Shown here in pieces: positions 39,301 through 51,344 of a stretch of 64,000 bases of DNA. The DNA comes from Mesocentrotus franciscanus (lineage: Eukaryota > Echinodermata > Echinoidea > Camarodonta > Strongylocentrotidae), in assembly GCA_037976565.1 (NCBI GenBank), contig CP137682.1, positions 4,772,827 to 4,836,826 of the forward strand, read 5' to 3'. Each line of letters opens with the position of its first letter. The first letter of the stretch is position 1. The notes beneath the pieces are model-generated. The model saw only the letters and a program-made list of their open reading frames with translations. It did no database searches and was not told the origin of the DNA. Made by a program: the position numbers and the translations under genes.

Positions 39301-41379
39301 TGTGTTTAAGTGTATGACTTAATGGCCATCTAGTTCACTTCCAAACAAATGATTTATAGAAGAGTCTGCTAGATGGACCCTTCTTTTTTTCCCCACCAAA
39401 TTTATAAACAAAGTTAGTTAAAAAATTCAATAGCATGCATGGGCTATGGTTATATGAAGCATACTTACCTTATCTTTTACTGAAATTGAATGCCTGTGCA
39501 TGATTTCGATAAAAATCATAAAGTTTATTGTAATTTAGAATGTTTTATCGTTATTGCATGGAGTGAAATATAAATTTAAGATTTACGGCTCATACTTGAA
39601 TTAAATGTATTTAAATTCAAAATTGACTATGAATGAGGAATGAGGAATGCCATCGTACAAGTATTAGCTATCATGATATGTCACCTTTTAATCATCAATC
39701 TAGATTACTTCTCTTCTTTATGAAGTATATAGTAACCAGTTGAAATCATGTAGTTGAATATTTATATCAATGTGTGAAATAGATATCTAATGAATGTTAT
39801 TTTTGTCTCTCTGTTTCTCTCTCCCTCCATGTTACACTCATCCCATTTGTCCATTAATATCCACCACTTATTATGTTCTCTCTCTTTTTCTCTCTTCTTA
39901 CATTTTCTGCCTCTATTTTTGCCTTTTATGCTCTTTTTTGTGCACTCTTTTGGTCATTTTTATTGGTTTCTGTGATTTTGTTTTGTTGCACTTTGCATCA
40001 TGTGTGTAAATTTCACTTCACATTATTCATTTTTATTGATCGCATCATGTTTGGTTTTATGTTTTTATTTTGTTGTACATTTTTATGGATGTATTCATTT
40101 TTCTTATTTTCTTTTGGGCAATGGTTATTATTTTGACTAATGAATCCAACTAAATCTACCCATTATATTTTCTGTTCTTAATGAATTTTTATTTTGTAGT
40201 CTGAAATAATTTTGCTTTAAAGACCCTATATATAGCCTTTCCTCACTTATTTGATTGTAATTATTATATTATTATTGATTTTAATATCTGCTATATTTAG
40301 ATTCTGTTAATGTATTATCATTTGCCTTATATATGATACAGGAGGGGATAACATATTTTGTCATTCTTTCAGTGGTGTACATAATAATGCATACATGTAT
40401 ATAATTCCCCTTTTTTTATGAAACTTTTAACAATGTTCACCATACTGCTATACGTGTACATGTGGAAATTAAACGTTATAAGCAAATTCAGTTCATCTCC
40501 CAAGTTCCCTTCCTTTTTCAAACATCTTACATTATCAATCAAAATAATTGACTTTCTCGAGGAGAATGGAAAATCCTCAAACTTTATGCCTCATCAAATA
40601 AGATATATTTCGCAGTTAGATGAATTCAGGATCATATTATTTCAAAAACTGTAAACTCAGGGGAAACCATCCAAATATGCGGGAAAATCATGTAGAAAAT
40701 TATCATACTAGTGATTTAATCCTGCTTTGTGATTGAGTTTTTTATTGCTTATTGTTATTTCTATTGTTTTTCTTTGGTTTTGTAATATTTGCAAACCGGT
40801 TAAATTTTTGTTTTTGTAAAATTGTGTTCTGTATGTGCAAATTCCAACATTTTCCAAAAAGAAAAAAATGTTTTGTGTTAAAAACTTAAGGTTTATATAA
40901 TATCTTTTTTACTGAATTATGGAAATTATGAAATCCAAATTTTATTGATCATACTTTAAACTTCACCTGAAATTTTATGAATGGTCTTGCAGTTAACGTC
41001 CATTAGCGTGCAAAATTTCACCAAATTCTTAGTGAGCCCATCACTGTTATGTTTATAGGTAGCTGATACCCTTTAAAACTAACTACTTCATTTTACGAAG
41101 AAGATTTTGTCATTTATCAAAATCAGAAAGAAAAAGAATTAGGCATGGATTCCCGAGCATGTGTTTGGATTTTTAATCACCCCTTCCATATTTGTGTTTT
41201 TTTTTCTTTCTCCATCCCGATTCACACAACCATACCTATTCCTAAACCTCCCTTTTCTGTTTATTTTATAAATTTCTTGGTGGTATGTGGTTTGTATCTC
41301 CTTTGATCCCATCTGTTCTGTCCCTTTAACCTTCCCTCCCCTCGATTCATCATTCATAAAATACATGAATCTAATATAG
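36375..41379 (+). other. Intron of gene 1
   Basis: About 5 kb of AT-rich DNA without recognised exon or repeat structure, apart from pyrimidine-rich stretches near 39800-40100 and 41190-41340. Short frames here lack any protein signature. Confidence 0.6.
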
Positions 41380-42571
41380 ACTAACAGCACCAGTAGCCGA
41401 GCAGCCCAACCACTATCATCTGAAGACCCCCTGAGCATGGATCATAGACCACCCCCTTTGCCCCCTCGAGTCGCCACGGACTCAACTACCACCCACCGTA
41501 AGGCCCCCGATAGACCCCCATCTGGAGGCAGAGATGCGCATTGGACACGCCCACCAGAAGCAGAGGGGCACAATGGCGATATCCCCCAGAATGCAGTGCC
41601 CCCGCCCCGCCCGGTACGATATGATATCTACGACCGGCTGCCGCGAAGCAGGACAGTCGATATGGGTGAGCATGCCTTGGAGTCCCAGAAGCGTGCCACT
41701 AGGCCAGACTATGATGTGTTACCTGTACGCAGACCTGTTTGGAATCAAAACAAGAGCTATTCCATGGATGGAGAGGATAGTGATGACTATATGGTAGGCT
41801 CGGCAGCCAGTTTGAGACAATTGCTGAGACAGACAAATGTATCTAGTAATGAAAATGTGAATAATAATCATGATGAGATTGACTGTGATGCGGATAACTT
41901 GGAAGATATGCCAGACATGTCGCCCCCTCCTGTTCCAACTACCCGCAAATCATTCATTGATAGCACGTATGGTGAAAGTTCTTTTGTGCAACGCTCAAAA
42001 AAGCAGGACACTAGTGTAGCCCCAGTGCAGAGACACTCGATACGTGAACCCGAGTATGTTATGATGAAACCGCAATCGGTTCAGGACTTGAAGCGTGAAT
42101 ACACGCAGCTTTCTTCAGCGGACAGTGACTACGCTGTTCCGATCAGTCACAAACATACTAGCCCAAATAATAATGCCAGTCCAATTCAAAACAATGCTGC
42201 CAAGGCCCATTATCTTTCTGATAAAGACAAAGCCATATATCTCTTAATGCATCCTTCACGTTCATCCCTACAAAGCAACAATTCTAGCCATAATTTCACC
42301 AGGACAAAGAGTGCCCATCTGGTGAGGAGACCCGCGTTCCTGAGAGCCGCAAGGACACCAGAGCAGCGACGCGGGACGGTGTCGGCTTCAACCAGACTAA
42401 AGGATGCGGATGGGTCATCCAGCCTTCCTAGGAGTGACCAGTCAGCTGGAGATGGCCATAAGATGAGGCGTTCCAGGAGCTCTGATGATATCATGAAGGA
42501 TGATGACTGGACAATGCCTCAAGAAGCAGAAAGTCTTCAAGACCTTCTAGCCAGGGCTTACATCTCACCAA
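41380..42571 (+). CDS. Gene 1 exon: proline-rich and Tyr-docking tail
   Basis: The acceptor CTAATATAG gives phase 0 (TNSTSSRAAQPLSS...), matching the preceding donor, and the donor CACCA/GTGAGT leaves phase 1. The peptide contains a strong SH3 ligand HRPPPLPPRV, a second proline block (NAVPPPRPVRYD), and clustered Tyr motifs: YDIYDRLP, YDVLPVRRP, YVMMKP and YAVP. YVMM fits the YxxM consensus for PI3-kinase p85 SH2 domains; YDxP types fit Crk/Nck-like SH2 domains (family knowledge, not shown here). Repeated RS-x-S-x-D/H blocks (SRSSDDIMKDD, RTKSAHL) look like kinase or 14-3-3 sites. It ends with a hydrophobic segment SLQDLLARAYISP. The weak polypyrimidine tract makes the exact 5' end less sure. 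Confidence 0.72.
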
Positions 42572-44898
42572 GTGAGTATAGAATATTTAGTCAGGACTTG
42601 ACACAAACAGGGTCCTGTCTCATAAAGAGTTGCGATTGATCCCTCTTAATCAATTATGGTCCAAACAATCTCAAGCCTAACATTCTTTTATCAGACAACG
42701 TTGCAGTCACTATTAATCACAAGTGAAGTTGGTATCAATTTTAACTACTGACAACTCTCTGTCCTGGAATCTATCTACAAATATTCCCCTAGAATTTTCC
42801 CATAAAGAGACATGGCACGACCTCAACCCCACCCCATCCTTTTTTTCTTTCTTTCTTTTTTTTTACCGTCCTGTAAGTAATAAAAGGGAGTAAAAAAGAG
42901 CCTAGCTTAAAACAATGATACACATTGGATGACATAATTTATTGCAGGGCTCCAAACTGTTTTAAGGATTTTGTTGGAAGGGAACGGTAAAAATCATACC
43001 GGTAATACAACCCATTAACAGATATTTACGATAATATTGGGCTGCTTATATTTAGAGCAACATGAACTTTACACACATATGGTCATCAAGTGCATGTATG
43101 TCTTGCATGCAAATGTCAAAGGGGAAACAAAAACTTTAATACTGGACTAGTATGTATGAGATCAGTGTGCTAGGGATTATGGGTGCTTAGACATGTCACT
43201 AGAGCATAAATCCTCTGTTGAAAGAGTCTTCATAGCTGACAGAGATCCAGGGACGCTTCCACAACTACCACAACCACCCCTTCTCCCCAAGCATCATACC
43301 ATGTGACTAGGCTTACAGGATGATATTTTTATTGCCACATTCCCTCTCCTTTTCTACCAACTTTATTCCGTTAGTGAGTTTATTCACCGAGGGCTTTGGG
43401 TATGACGTTTTGGCAAACACGATTAAATCAGTTTGAATAATAGTACTAACAGTTTCAACCGTTCACCTTCAAAGGGGGCCAAGAACACCAAATATTTGTT
43501 TTAAACTATAGATTGCAGGACCAGATGTTGCCATTAGAGCTGATGAAAAGTGGCCTATTAACCCGTTGACTACTGAATTTGATAGTTCCCATAGGCTTAG
43601 TTATTAACAATACCAAAGTTACATTTCATTGGGGTGTTTAAAAAAGAAAAAATAACTTAAATGTACAAAATTATAGAATTTTGGGGGGATGAAAATTTAG
43701 AAATTAAATACTCATTGACATCTTTCTTGATTCTATCCAAGGTTTTGAATAGCAACATTACCAGGAGAAAAAACCCAGATGTATGCTTATGGAAATTAAC
43801 TATTAGATAACTTTCATGTGGGTTTTGCTATGAAATTTATTCCACCCCACCCCCTCCCCTAGAACTAGTGATTAGTAATCACTGATCCTTAAAGTGTACA
43901 ATCACCTGAAGAAACTAATTTGGGTACTGCTAGAATGTATAAAAGTAGCCTCATAAATCTTTACCTGACTCATATTTTTAATATAGTACAGTTAAACCTA
44001 AAGAAAAGTCTTTATAATCATTTGGTCTTTATAGACAGGTTACCAGGTACTGGTTTAAATAGGAAATCATTTTAAGAGGGAAACATAACAGTCGGACATT
44101 ACAGAGAGGTGGTCTTTCTGCACAGGTGGTTGCTCAAGCAGATTTCACTGTATTACAACATGGAACTCCTTTAAAACGTACGGAGCAAATTATTCATTGG
44201 TGATTGGTAATCTTTAAGCATTTGATTATCTCATAGAGTGGGGGGAGGTGGGGGTACATCTATGTCTTCTAATAAATGCAGTTTCTGTTTTAAGGTTATT
44301 GGTCCCCTTTTATACAAAAAATAAATAAATAAATAAGAATGAAATAGCAGAGAAAATATGATAGTGATAACAAAATTGTCATGTCATAGACCTCAGGCTT
44401 TAAGATGCATCATGCCAGACAAGGAATACACATCAGTCTCTAGATAGATACTAATACAATATGAACAGCATGTGGATGTTCCTTCTGTTTGGCCTCACAT
44501 TTTCAATAGATCCTTTGAAAAGTGGCACATTGCCATGAAGACAATACTTTCTATTGTAGAAATGATGGACATATGTTACTGATGGCATGTTTTGATTTTA
44601 AAAACATTGTTTCCAATTTTTTGTAGAAGAAAGTAAATTCATATAGAGTTTTATGAAGAAAGAATGAAAGAATGTCTTTATTCAATTCGATTTTGATTTT
44701 CATCACCTCCCTTTAAATTCTTTCTTATTGCTCCTCTCACATTCTATATTTTTAGTACCGGGTAAAACAAATATTGTCAGTCTCTGGTTGCTACATGATT
44801 ATTCATTTTCGTATTGCAATTGGTATGTAATTACTGTTAAAATTATAAAATAACTTATATTTGTCTTCTTACATGTATTTATGTTTCTTTTCTTGCAG
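42572..44898 (+). other. Last intron of gene 1
   Basis: Only a diverged MITE (43989-44150) was recognised. No exon was found. Confidence 0.6.
43989..44150. mobile_element. CAGTCAAACC-type MITE, diverged copy
   Basis: The ends CAGTTAAACCT and GCAGATTTCACTG are flanked by TA. Interior GGTCTTTATAGACAGGTTAC and GGTGGT blocks match the better copy at 29922-30110. Confidence 0.6.
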
Positions 44899-45365
44899 CT
44901 GACCACCACTCCACAAAAGACCCCAGGAGCAATTACCTAGTCCCACCGTCCGCCAGACGCAAACTACCATCACCAGATGCGCACCAGTTAACTACGAGTA
45001 CCCCTCCCCCATCATCTCACACCCATTCGCACCCCCTCAAACAGACCCCGCCCTCGTCTAGTTACCAAGGCGAGGCAGCATACCTTGACATGTCACAGAA
45101 CTCGCTGGAGAGGAAGAAGAAGAAAGAACAGGAGAAAGCCGCTTCCAACCGGATAGAACCGATTCAAACTAGCTCAGAACATTCATCCTCTTCCTCCTCA
45201 CCAGCCATTACTACAAAACCGGTTTCATCCGCGGGGAACAGGTTGTCATATCCACCCACGTCCAATTCAAACCAGACCAAAGTAGTTCCATCCAGCATGG
45301 CAGCACCACAGATTATGTCCAAATATGTTTATTATGATCCTAATGATGATGAGGTAGATCTATGA
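44899..45365 (+). CDS. Gene 1 terminal coding exon
   Basis: The acceptor TTTTCTTGCAG joins in phase 1 to the previous exon (A + CT, Thr) and the frame stays open to TGA at 45363-45365. The peptide runs TDHHSTKDPRSNYLVPPS, then Pro/Ser/His-rich sequence, YLDMSQNS, a Lys/Glu-rich helix-like segment (ERKKKKEQEKAAS), Ser-rich sequence, and ends KYVYYDPNDDEVDL. The final V-D-L fits the hydrophobic-x-hydrophobic class of C-terminal PDZ ligands. A further splice at GAG/GTAGAT just before the stop is possible but the donor is poor, so this is taken as the true C-terminus. Confidence 0.72.
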
Positions 45366-46131
45366 TTTATAGAAATTGTTAGGACGATCAATGGCAAGAT
45401 AATTCAAAGTACCAGTATTTTGAAGATGGAGATAGCATTCTGATTGGACAAATATTTTGTTAAATTAAAACAATTTTGTCTGTTTCTATTAATTTGCAGT
45501 TTTCTTGTATGAAAACATAGTGTATGACCAAGTACAATACTTGTAGGTACCCTCATGTATTTGTCCTCCCCCCGGCCACCTCATTTCATTTTATACTGGT
45601 GTCAAGAGGATTTATAGAGGAGTTGAATATACATGTACTTTATATTTCCCAGCAAATCAAAGATGTACGTCTTTTAGAATTACAGAGAAAATTCACCTGA
45701 TTTATTTCATGGAAAGAAACATTCCTGCAGTATATTTCTCCTTGTTTTCCTACACCTTACTGGAGGGGGAAACAGCTTAAATGTAGATTGACAACTCCAA
45801 ATATCTCAGCAAGTGAATTTGAATCTCATTTATCAAATAAATGTAATCAGTGTGGAATTGGAGCATCATATGGCTCAATAATTTTTTTTCTCCTTTCATT
45901 TTGTCTATGCCTATCCTTCTTTTTATAGAGCCCTATTTTGTTTCTTGTCGTGACATTGCATTTCACAGTGTTCTTTCTTCGGGACATATGACGTCCAAAG
46001 CGGAAGGTAGAATAAAAAAGAAATCTTCTTTTTCATAGGTGAAGGTCAAGGCCTTTTCTAGATATCTCTCATGTACCCCAGATATTCTCTTTGTATATTC
46101 CTACCTCAAAGTGATACTAATAATTTGTTAC

Positions 46132-46142
46132 AATAAAATAAA
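46132..46142 (+). terminator. Candidate poly(A) signal of gene 1
   Basis: Two overlapping AATAAA hexamers lie about 770 bases after the stop codon on the coding strand. This is the first strong candidate; no cleavage site can be shown from sequence alone. Confidence 0.35.
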
Positions 46143-46484
46143 AGCTGATGAAACCAGTGGGTTCCAAACTATTCATAATTAAGATTCTTCTGAGAAAGCA
46201 TGCCAAAAGGTGGATTTTATGATTTTTAAAAAAATATATATTTCATACTGAAGATGCTTCCCATCTTTGAAATCCAATATTCTTTGAGAATTATCCAACG
46301 CATTTGCAAAAAGAATTAATGTATTGTTTGTATTTGTTCTCCTGTAATGTTGTCATATTGAATAGAAAAAAAGAATGGTTTATATTGCAAGATTGTGATT
46401 CAATGCAGTAAATCCAAGAGAAATTGAAGGTAAAGGATTTATGTACCAAAGTTTGTTGTACATGTATTAAGATGAAAATGTCAT

Positions 46485-46877
46485 TTAAAGACAAGGTTGA
46501 GTTCTGGGAAGAGGTGAAAAATAATTTGTGAGCGTTATCATTGTTATTATGCAAGTGTGGAAGAACATCAGATAAAAAATGTTCCCTGAAAAGCATGGCT
46601 CCTCAAATGCCTTAATATTCTAAATATGGCATGCAACAGCATAAAAATCTGGACGGATTTTTATGCCACATGTTCGTGTAGTCCCATATACATATTTCTG
46701 TGTACGGTGCTTGTATCTTTAACCAAGACTGGGCCACATTTCTTATCATTTTGATGATTCCAGAACCTTGCAGTACACCCCAATACTTACATGCTAGATG
46801 ATCAACCTTTTCTGATCGATTCCACACCGTTTCTTTCACAATGCAATCGCATGACCAGAACTCAACTTTATCTTTAA
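46485..46877 (-). mobile_element. 393-bp non-autonomous DNA element, TTAAAG family, copy 2
   Basis: The terminal inverted repeats are TTAAAGACAAGGTTGAGTT on the left and the complement of TTAAAGATAAAGTTGAGTT on the right. The right half matches copy 1 (4172-4575) in reverse orientation. The inner TIR differs between the copies (GTTGAG versus GACCAG), which suggests two subfamilies. Confidence 0.7.
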
Positions 46878-47230
46878 AGGTAGAAGTTTACCCACAATCT
46901 CTGAATTAATCTTTCCTATTATGCCTATGTCAGTTTTACATTGTTGGTATTTTGCCTTATAAATTTGATAGAAATAATGATACTCATCTTGACAAAAAAA
47001 TATTGATGAAAAATGAAGCAGTTACATTTCTTATATCTGTTTGATGAAAGATATAAAATTACTAATCATGAATAAGACAATTCATTTCGTTCAGCACACA
47101 TGCTCTATATCGTTTCAAAAAGAGCTATTTACTATTGGCACTGCACCATACCAAGAAAAAAAACACTGGTGTATCTTTTAGTGCGACAAAAGACAGTAAA
47201 GCTAGATTTCTTTAAAAATGATTCATATTT

Positions 47231-47282
47231 TCTGTTTAGAGCCAGAAGGGTGTTAACTCATATACCTCTGGCTCCAAACAGA
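47231..47282. mobile_element. 65-bp palindromic MITE, copy 4 (short)
   Basis: TCTGTTTAGAGCCAGAAGG on the left and CCTCTGGCTCCAAACAGA on the right pair almost throughout. Part of the right inner arm is deleted compared with copies 1 and 3. Confidence 0.65.
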
Positions 47283-48084
47283 TGGTGTGTTGTACCACAC
47301 ATTTTCTCCTACTATGAGTATGAGCACGTTGCGCTTCAGCTCTTTGTTTACATGTCATTTATTCTTCTTTTGGCCTACATGTGTATTTATTAACTGCCAT
47401 ATTTTTAATATTGTGTTATATTCTTCCAAACTTGACTGTCTCAGCAACTACCATATACCTTTGAAAAACTGTCATATCTGCTACTAAACAATTATGGAAG
47501 ACTTGTATTAATTATTGTGTATTATGTTTGTAAATAACTACAAATATAAACAGAAATGTACATTTTTTTATATATTTGATAAAACTGAGTAGTGTTCATT
47601 GTACAGTGACATGACAGATAGTAGATACATTACAAGACTTGCATGTTTGCATTATACTCTGTTTCTTTACTAATATTCCTCTTTTCCAGTAGATTGTTAC
47701 GCCATGTTTCAAAAGATGTGCTCATGCTACATATTTATGACGAAATTGCTTTGTACGAGGCAAATTCTTATTGCGAGTGTATATTTTTTCTAATTCTGTA
47801 TTCAACTATTATTTGATGACCAATAATTATGCAAACAAAAATACTGCTGGTATACTCCTTGTATTATGCGATGAGAATTCTTTCTCCTTTTTTTCTTTGA
47901 GAATGTATCATCCTCGTGAATGGTGTATAATTCAGGTTGTTCTCTTGTTATCATCATGATGAAATGCATGTTACAAAAGTGAACCCGGATGTGAATTATA
48001 AAAGTGACTGGTAAATAAAGTCATGACGCAGATTTATATAAAAGGAAAGATTGTCTGTGTAGCATAATTGTCTTCCATTTATTG

Positions 48085-48745
48085 ATAAGGGTGATGATAG
48101 TGATGTTGATGATAATGAAGGTGATTATGGTGATGATGAGGATGAGAATGATGAAGACGACGATGTGATGATGATGATGATGATGACTCTAATGATGATG
48201 GTGATGCTAATAATGGCGGTGATGATAATGATGGTGATAATGGTGATGACGATGCTGGTGATGATGATAATGGTGGTGATGATGGTGATAATGATTATAA
48301 TGATGACTATTGATGGTGATGGTGATAATGATTATGATGATGACTATTGATGGTGATGGTGATGCTAATGTTGGTGATGATGATAATGGTAGTGGTGATG
48401 ATACTGGTGGTGATGACGATGGTGATAATGATTATAATGGTGATGACTATTAATGATGATCATGATGGTGATGGTGATGCTAATGTTGGTGATGATGGTG
48501 ATAGTGGTAATGACGATGCTGATGTAGGTGGTGATGATAATGGTGGTGATGATAATGATGGTGATAATGGTGATGACGATGCTGATGATGATGGTAATGT
48601 GATGATGTTTGTGATGATGATAATGATGGTGATACCGGTGATGACGATGCTGATGATGGCAATGATGATAATAATGATGGTGATGAGGAGGTTAATTAAG
48701 GTGATAAACATCATGAGACTGATGACGCTTATGATGATAATGATA
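48085..48745 (+). repeat. GAT/GGT trinucleotide-based minisatellite
   Basis: About 660 bases consist of GATGAT, GGTGAT and AATGAT units arranged in longer imperfect blocks, for example ATGACTATTGATGGTGATG, which recurs. Met/Val-, Asp/Gly- and His/Ser-rich frames across it are artefacts. Confidence 0.9.
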
Positions 48746-49810
48746 ACAATGTATACATTTGTATACATAGTGATCAACTCTTTATTAGCTTCTTGCTTTT
48801 GAATGAAGCAAAAAAACCTGTCGCAGTAGCTGCCTCTTTATAAAGGCCACGTGTTCATGGTGGCCAGACTTCTTCTAAGTTAAGTTGTACAATATGTCTA
48901 GGAAACAATACAAAAACAAAAAAACTGCAAATTTTCCCTTTGGTGGCCTTTAATTTAATTATTCAAAAGCAAATTTGGTACATAATTTATACACATGAAC
49001 TCAGACTGGCAGAATTTTACCAAACAAACTTTAAAAGATTTCACAAAGGAGAGGAGAAATGTGCGGAGGATGAGAAAGGAAAATGGAAAAAGAGCTATAG
49101 AGGGAGAGAGAATTGAAAGATTTGAAAGGGAGAAACAAAGCTACAAGAACACAATTTTCTTTGTAAATTACATGTTTATATACTATTTATTTACAACATT
49201 GTTCATTATCAGGAGGAGGAAAATATAATTCCTTCTTTCATGCAGTCTGACCACATATTAGACAAAAGTAGTCAAGACAGTGGTCATGTGTTATAACATT
49301 CCATGCTAATCCAGCTATGAAACTTGACATGAGTTATATATGTGCGCATAATGTAGGGTCTTCCTGAACTTGAAGTAATTCATCTTTTAAATTCACCTTA
49401 AAATATGTGATTCTTCTGCACAGTATGAACTTCAATACCTGTATGATAACTAAGCCAATTGTGTCAAGGATTCTTTCAGGAGAAAATGTCTAATTTCACA
49501 AATTGTTACCTTTCATCTTATCAAGAAAATTATAACTTTTATTGATTTTAACGTGCTTGGTTTCTGGTGGGTTTTTTACCATTTTTTCTTAGCCAATCTA
49601 ATGTGGATGTAAATGGTAATTAGGATCCCTGTCATTTGTCTACTGACAAAGTTAGAGCAAGACTAGTAACCGGCTGGTCATTACAAAATGCTAATTACCG
49701 GGTCTTAGCACTTTAATGACCACTAGTTGCGCTTTAGGAATAACAAATATTACAAAATGGTCATATGTCCGCTCTCCACCAATCATTTGATTAGAATCTA
49801 CGTCACCATT
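48690..49810. repeat. Dispersed repeat unit shared with 62218-62770
   Basis: Three blocks recur near the right end of the window: 48690-48800 (GGTGATAAACATCATGAGAC...), about 49375-49640 (CTTCAATACCTGTATGATAA...) and about 49655-49810 (around CCAATCATTTGATTAG). The block order differs between the two sites. The third block borders the 3' end of gene 2. Confidence 0.6.
49538..49543 (-). terminator. Candidate poly(A) signal of gene 2
   Basis: AATAAA on the minus strand (TTTATT on plus) lies about 400 bases beyond the stop codon. It falls inside a block that is also duplicated at 62.6 kb, so it may belong to the repeat. Confidence 0.3.
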
Positions 49811-49939
49811 TTATAAAAGGGATCAGGGATATAATATATACAGGGACCTTTAAATTCTATAATTCCCATTTTCAATCCCAGTCTAGACTTAGTCCATGAT
49901 CATGATCTGGTCCACTCTAGGTCATGATGCTGAGATGGG

Positions 49940-50083
49940 TTAGATTGCAGTCCATCCTCCATCAAGAACCAATGACGATCCAGTCATATCATCACAAGCT
50001 GATGAACAGATGAAATTCACTGCTTCACCGACCTGCTCAATCGTGGTATATTCTTTAGATGCCTGCTTCTCCAACATAATCTC
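49940..50083 (-). CDS. Gene 2 exon 7: C-terminus of the SDR
   Basis: The acceptor TTTTCCTGCAG opens a phase-0 exon reading EIMLEKQASKEYTTIEQVG and ending VLDGGWTAI followed by TAA. The EQ(V/L)G helix and LDGGWTA ending are typical of 3-hydroxybutyrate dehydrogenases; the Trp of GGWTA contributes to the substrate lid in the bacterial enzymes. The exon lies 2.3 kb from exon 6 because the intervening intron holds a LINE fragment. Confidence 0.88.
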   Translation of the reverse strand, partial: EIMLEKQASKEYTTIEQVGEAVNFICSSACDDMTGSSLVLDGGWTAI

Positions 50084-50162
50084 CTGCAGGAAAACAACAA
50101 ATAATCATCAATCTCGACAGACTCCAATAGGTCCATAATGAACTTTTTGAGCAATACTATAT

Positions 50163-51340
50163 TAATTCAATTCAATTCAATTTTATTTTATTCAGTTAAA
50201 GACAACATTTCATATAACAATCAGCTATATAACATAAAATACACATTACGAACATATTGGACAAGGACATAAAATAAACTGAATAGGTTGCAACCTGAAA
50301 GGAAAAATCCTTATATAAAGGTTGACCCTTTTTTGATAATAAAAAATACGGAGGACATACTGTGTACGATCGAATCTCTTTGTATATTCGCTACTAAACA
50401 TTATACAATACACAAATCAAGACAACAAACAAACATACAAACAAACAAATAAAATATGTCTTGATTACGGCAATTTACCCAAAAGAAATGGCTTATACCT
50501 ACGTTTAAATACATTTACACTAGCAGAATTATGAATATAATGAGGAAGAGTGTTCCACAGAAACGGTCCTTGGAGAATAATTATTTTTTGGTTTAGTAAG
50601 CTACGAGTCAACGGCAAATGAAATTTGTTAGCATTTCTAGTATTATAACTATAAATATTACAGTTTAATATAAACAATTTGGAAATGGAATCAGGAAGAA
50701 GATTGTGATGACATAAATACATAAAAACTTTTAATAAATGTACATCCCTATATTGCAACATGTTTAATGAGTAAAATATTGGATTGGTATGGGCCAGAAA
50801 AGAAGAATGATTAATAATTCTTATTGCACGTTTTTGTAATTTAAACAATCTATCTTGATAAATTAAAGCAGCATTGCCCCCAGACAATGATAGCATAATG
50901 TCATTTTGAGAATACTTTTAGGGAGAGATTTCAATCTGAACATGACACCAATACTTTCTGACAATTTGTTGCAGATGTCACCAATATGATTAGACCAAGA
51001 GAGGTTATCATCAATAATAACACACAAGAACTTTGCTGAAGAAACTCTCTGAATATTTACATTACCAAGTTTGATTGTTATTGAATCTTTATTTAGTTTC
51101 TTTTTGGTAAAAATCATAGATTTTGTTTTCTTTTCATTAATGGAAAGTTTATTAAAACCATTGAACAATTAATCCAATCTCAATATTAAATGTAGTTTCA
51201 AGAGTATGTATGTTTTTGTGTGAAAGGAAAATACTGGTGTCATCTGCAAACAGAATACATTTCAAAATGTTTGAAGCATAAACAATGTCATTTATGTACA
51301 AAATAAATAAAAGTGGTCCAAGAATGGGGGTAGTGAGCAA
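50163..51340 (-). mobile_element. 5'-truncated LINE fragment in intron 6 of gene 2
   Basis: Three minus-strand frames (51340-51152, 51168-50863, 50896-50465) together cover the second half of a non-LTR reverse transcriptase. The first holds PILGPLLFILYINDI and the active-site box FADDTSIF. The next is thumb-like with FLCVIIDDNLSWSNHI, and the last is the typical C-terminal region. Frame breaks separate them, so it is inactive. The 3' end carries a short (ATTGA)n-like tail at 50163-50180, as in CR1/L2-type LINEs. It is inserted in the same orientation as the host gene. Confidence 0.75.
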
Positions 51341-51344
51341 ATTT

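Larger units (their letters stand above)
5887..45365 (+). other. Gene 1 model: 3' part of a SH3-CRIB protein, ACK/TNK2-like
   Basis: The model joins exons 5887-6036, 24662-24766, 29223-29643, 34645-36374, 41380-42571 and 44899-45365. Intron phases are 2, 2, 0, 0 and 1, and every junction has GT donors and AG acceptors. The order is the end of an SH3 domain, a basic linker, a CRIB motif, then roughly 1,250 residues of low-complexity tail. Known biology: SH3 followed closely by CRIB is the layout of the ACK/TNK2 non-receptor tyrosine kinases, where active Cdc42 binds the CRIB. The kinase domain and first half of the SH3 would lie before the window. The canonical HVG form of the CRIB resembles PAK and insect ACK-like proteins more than mammalian ACK1. 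The tail is longer than in mammalian ACK1 and I see no UBA domain. An SH3-CRIB scaffold without a kinase is the alternative. Domain content is firm; the family name is moderately supported. Confidence 0.6.
45366..49939. other. Intergenic region between convergent genes
   Basis: It contains the presumed 3' UTRs of both genes, a TIR element (46485-46877), a palindromic MITE (47231-47282), the GAT array (48085-48745) and a repeat unit shared with 62.2-62.8 kb. No further gene was recognised. Confidence 0.6.

Noticed and set aside
48085..48745. CRISPR-like array
   Set aside because: Repeat units are contiguous trinucleotide-based blocks with no unique spacers, and the genome is eukaryotic.
48165..48802. 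Met/Val-, Asp/Gly- and His/Ser-rich frames
   Set aside because: They are translations of the GAT minisatellite.
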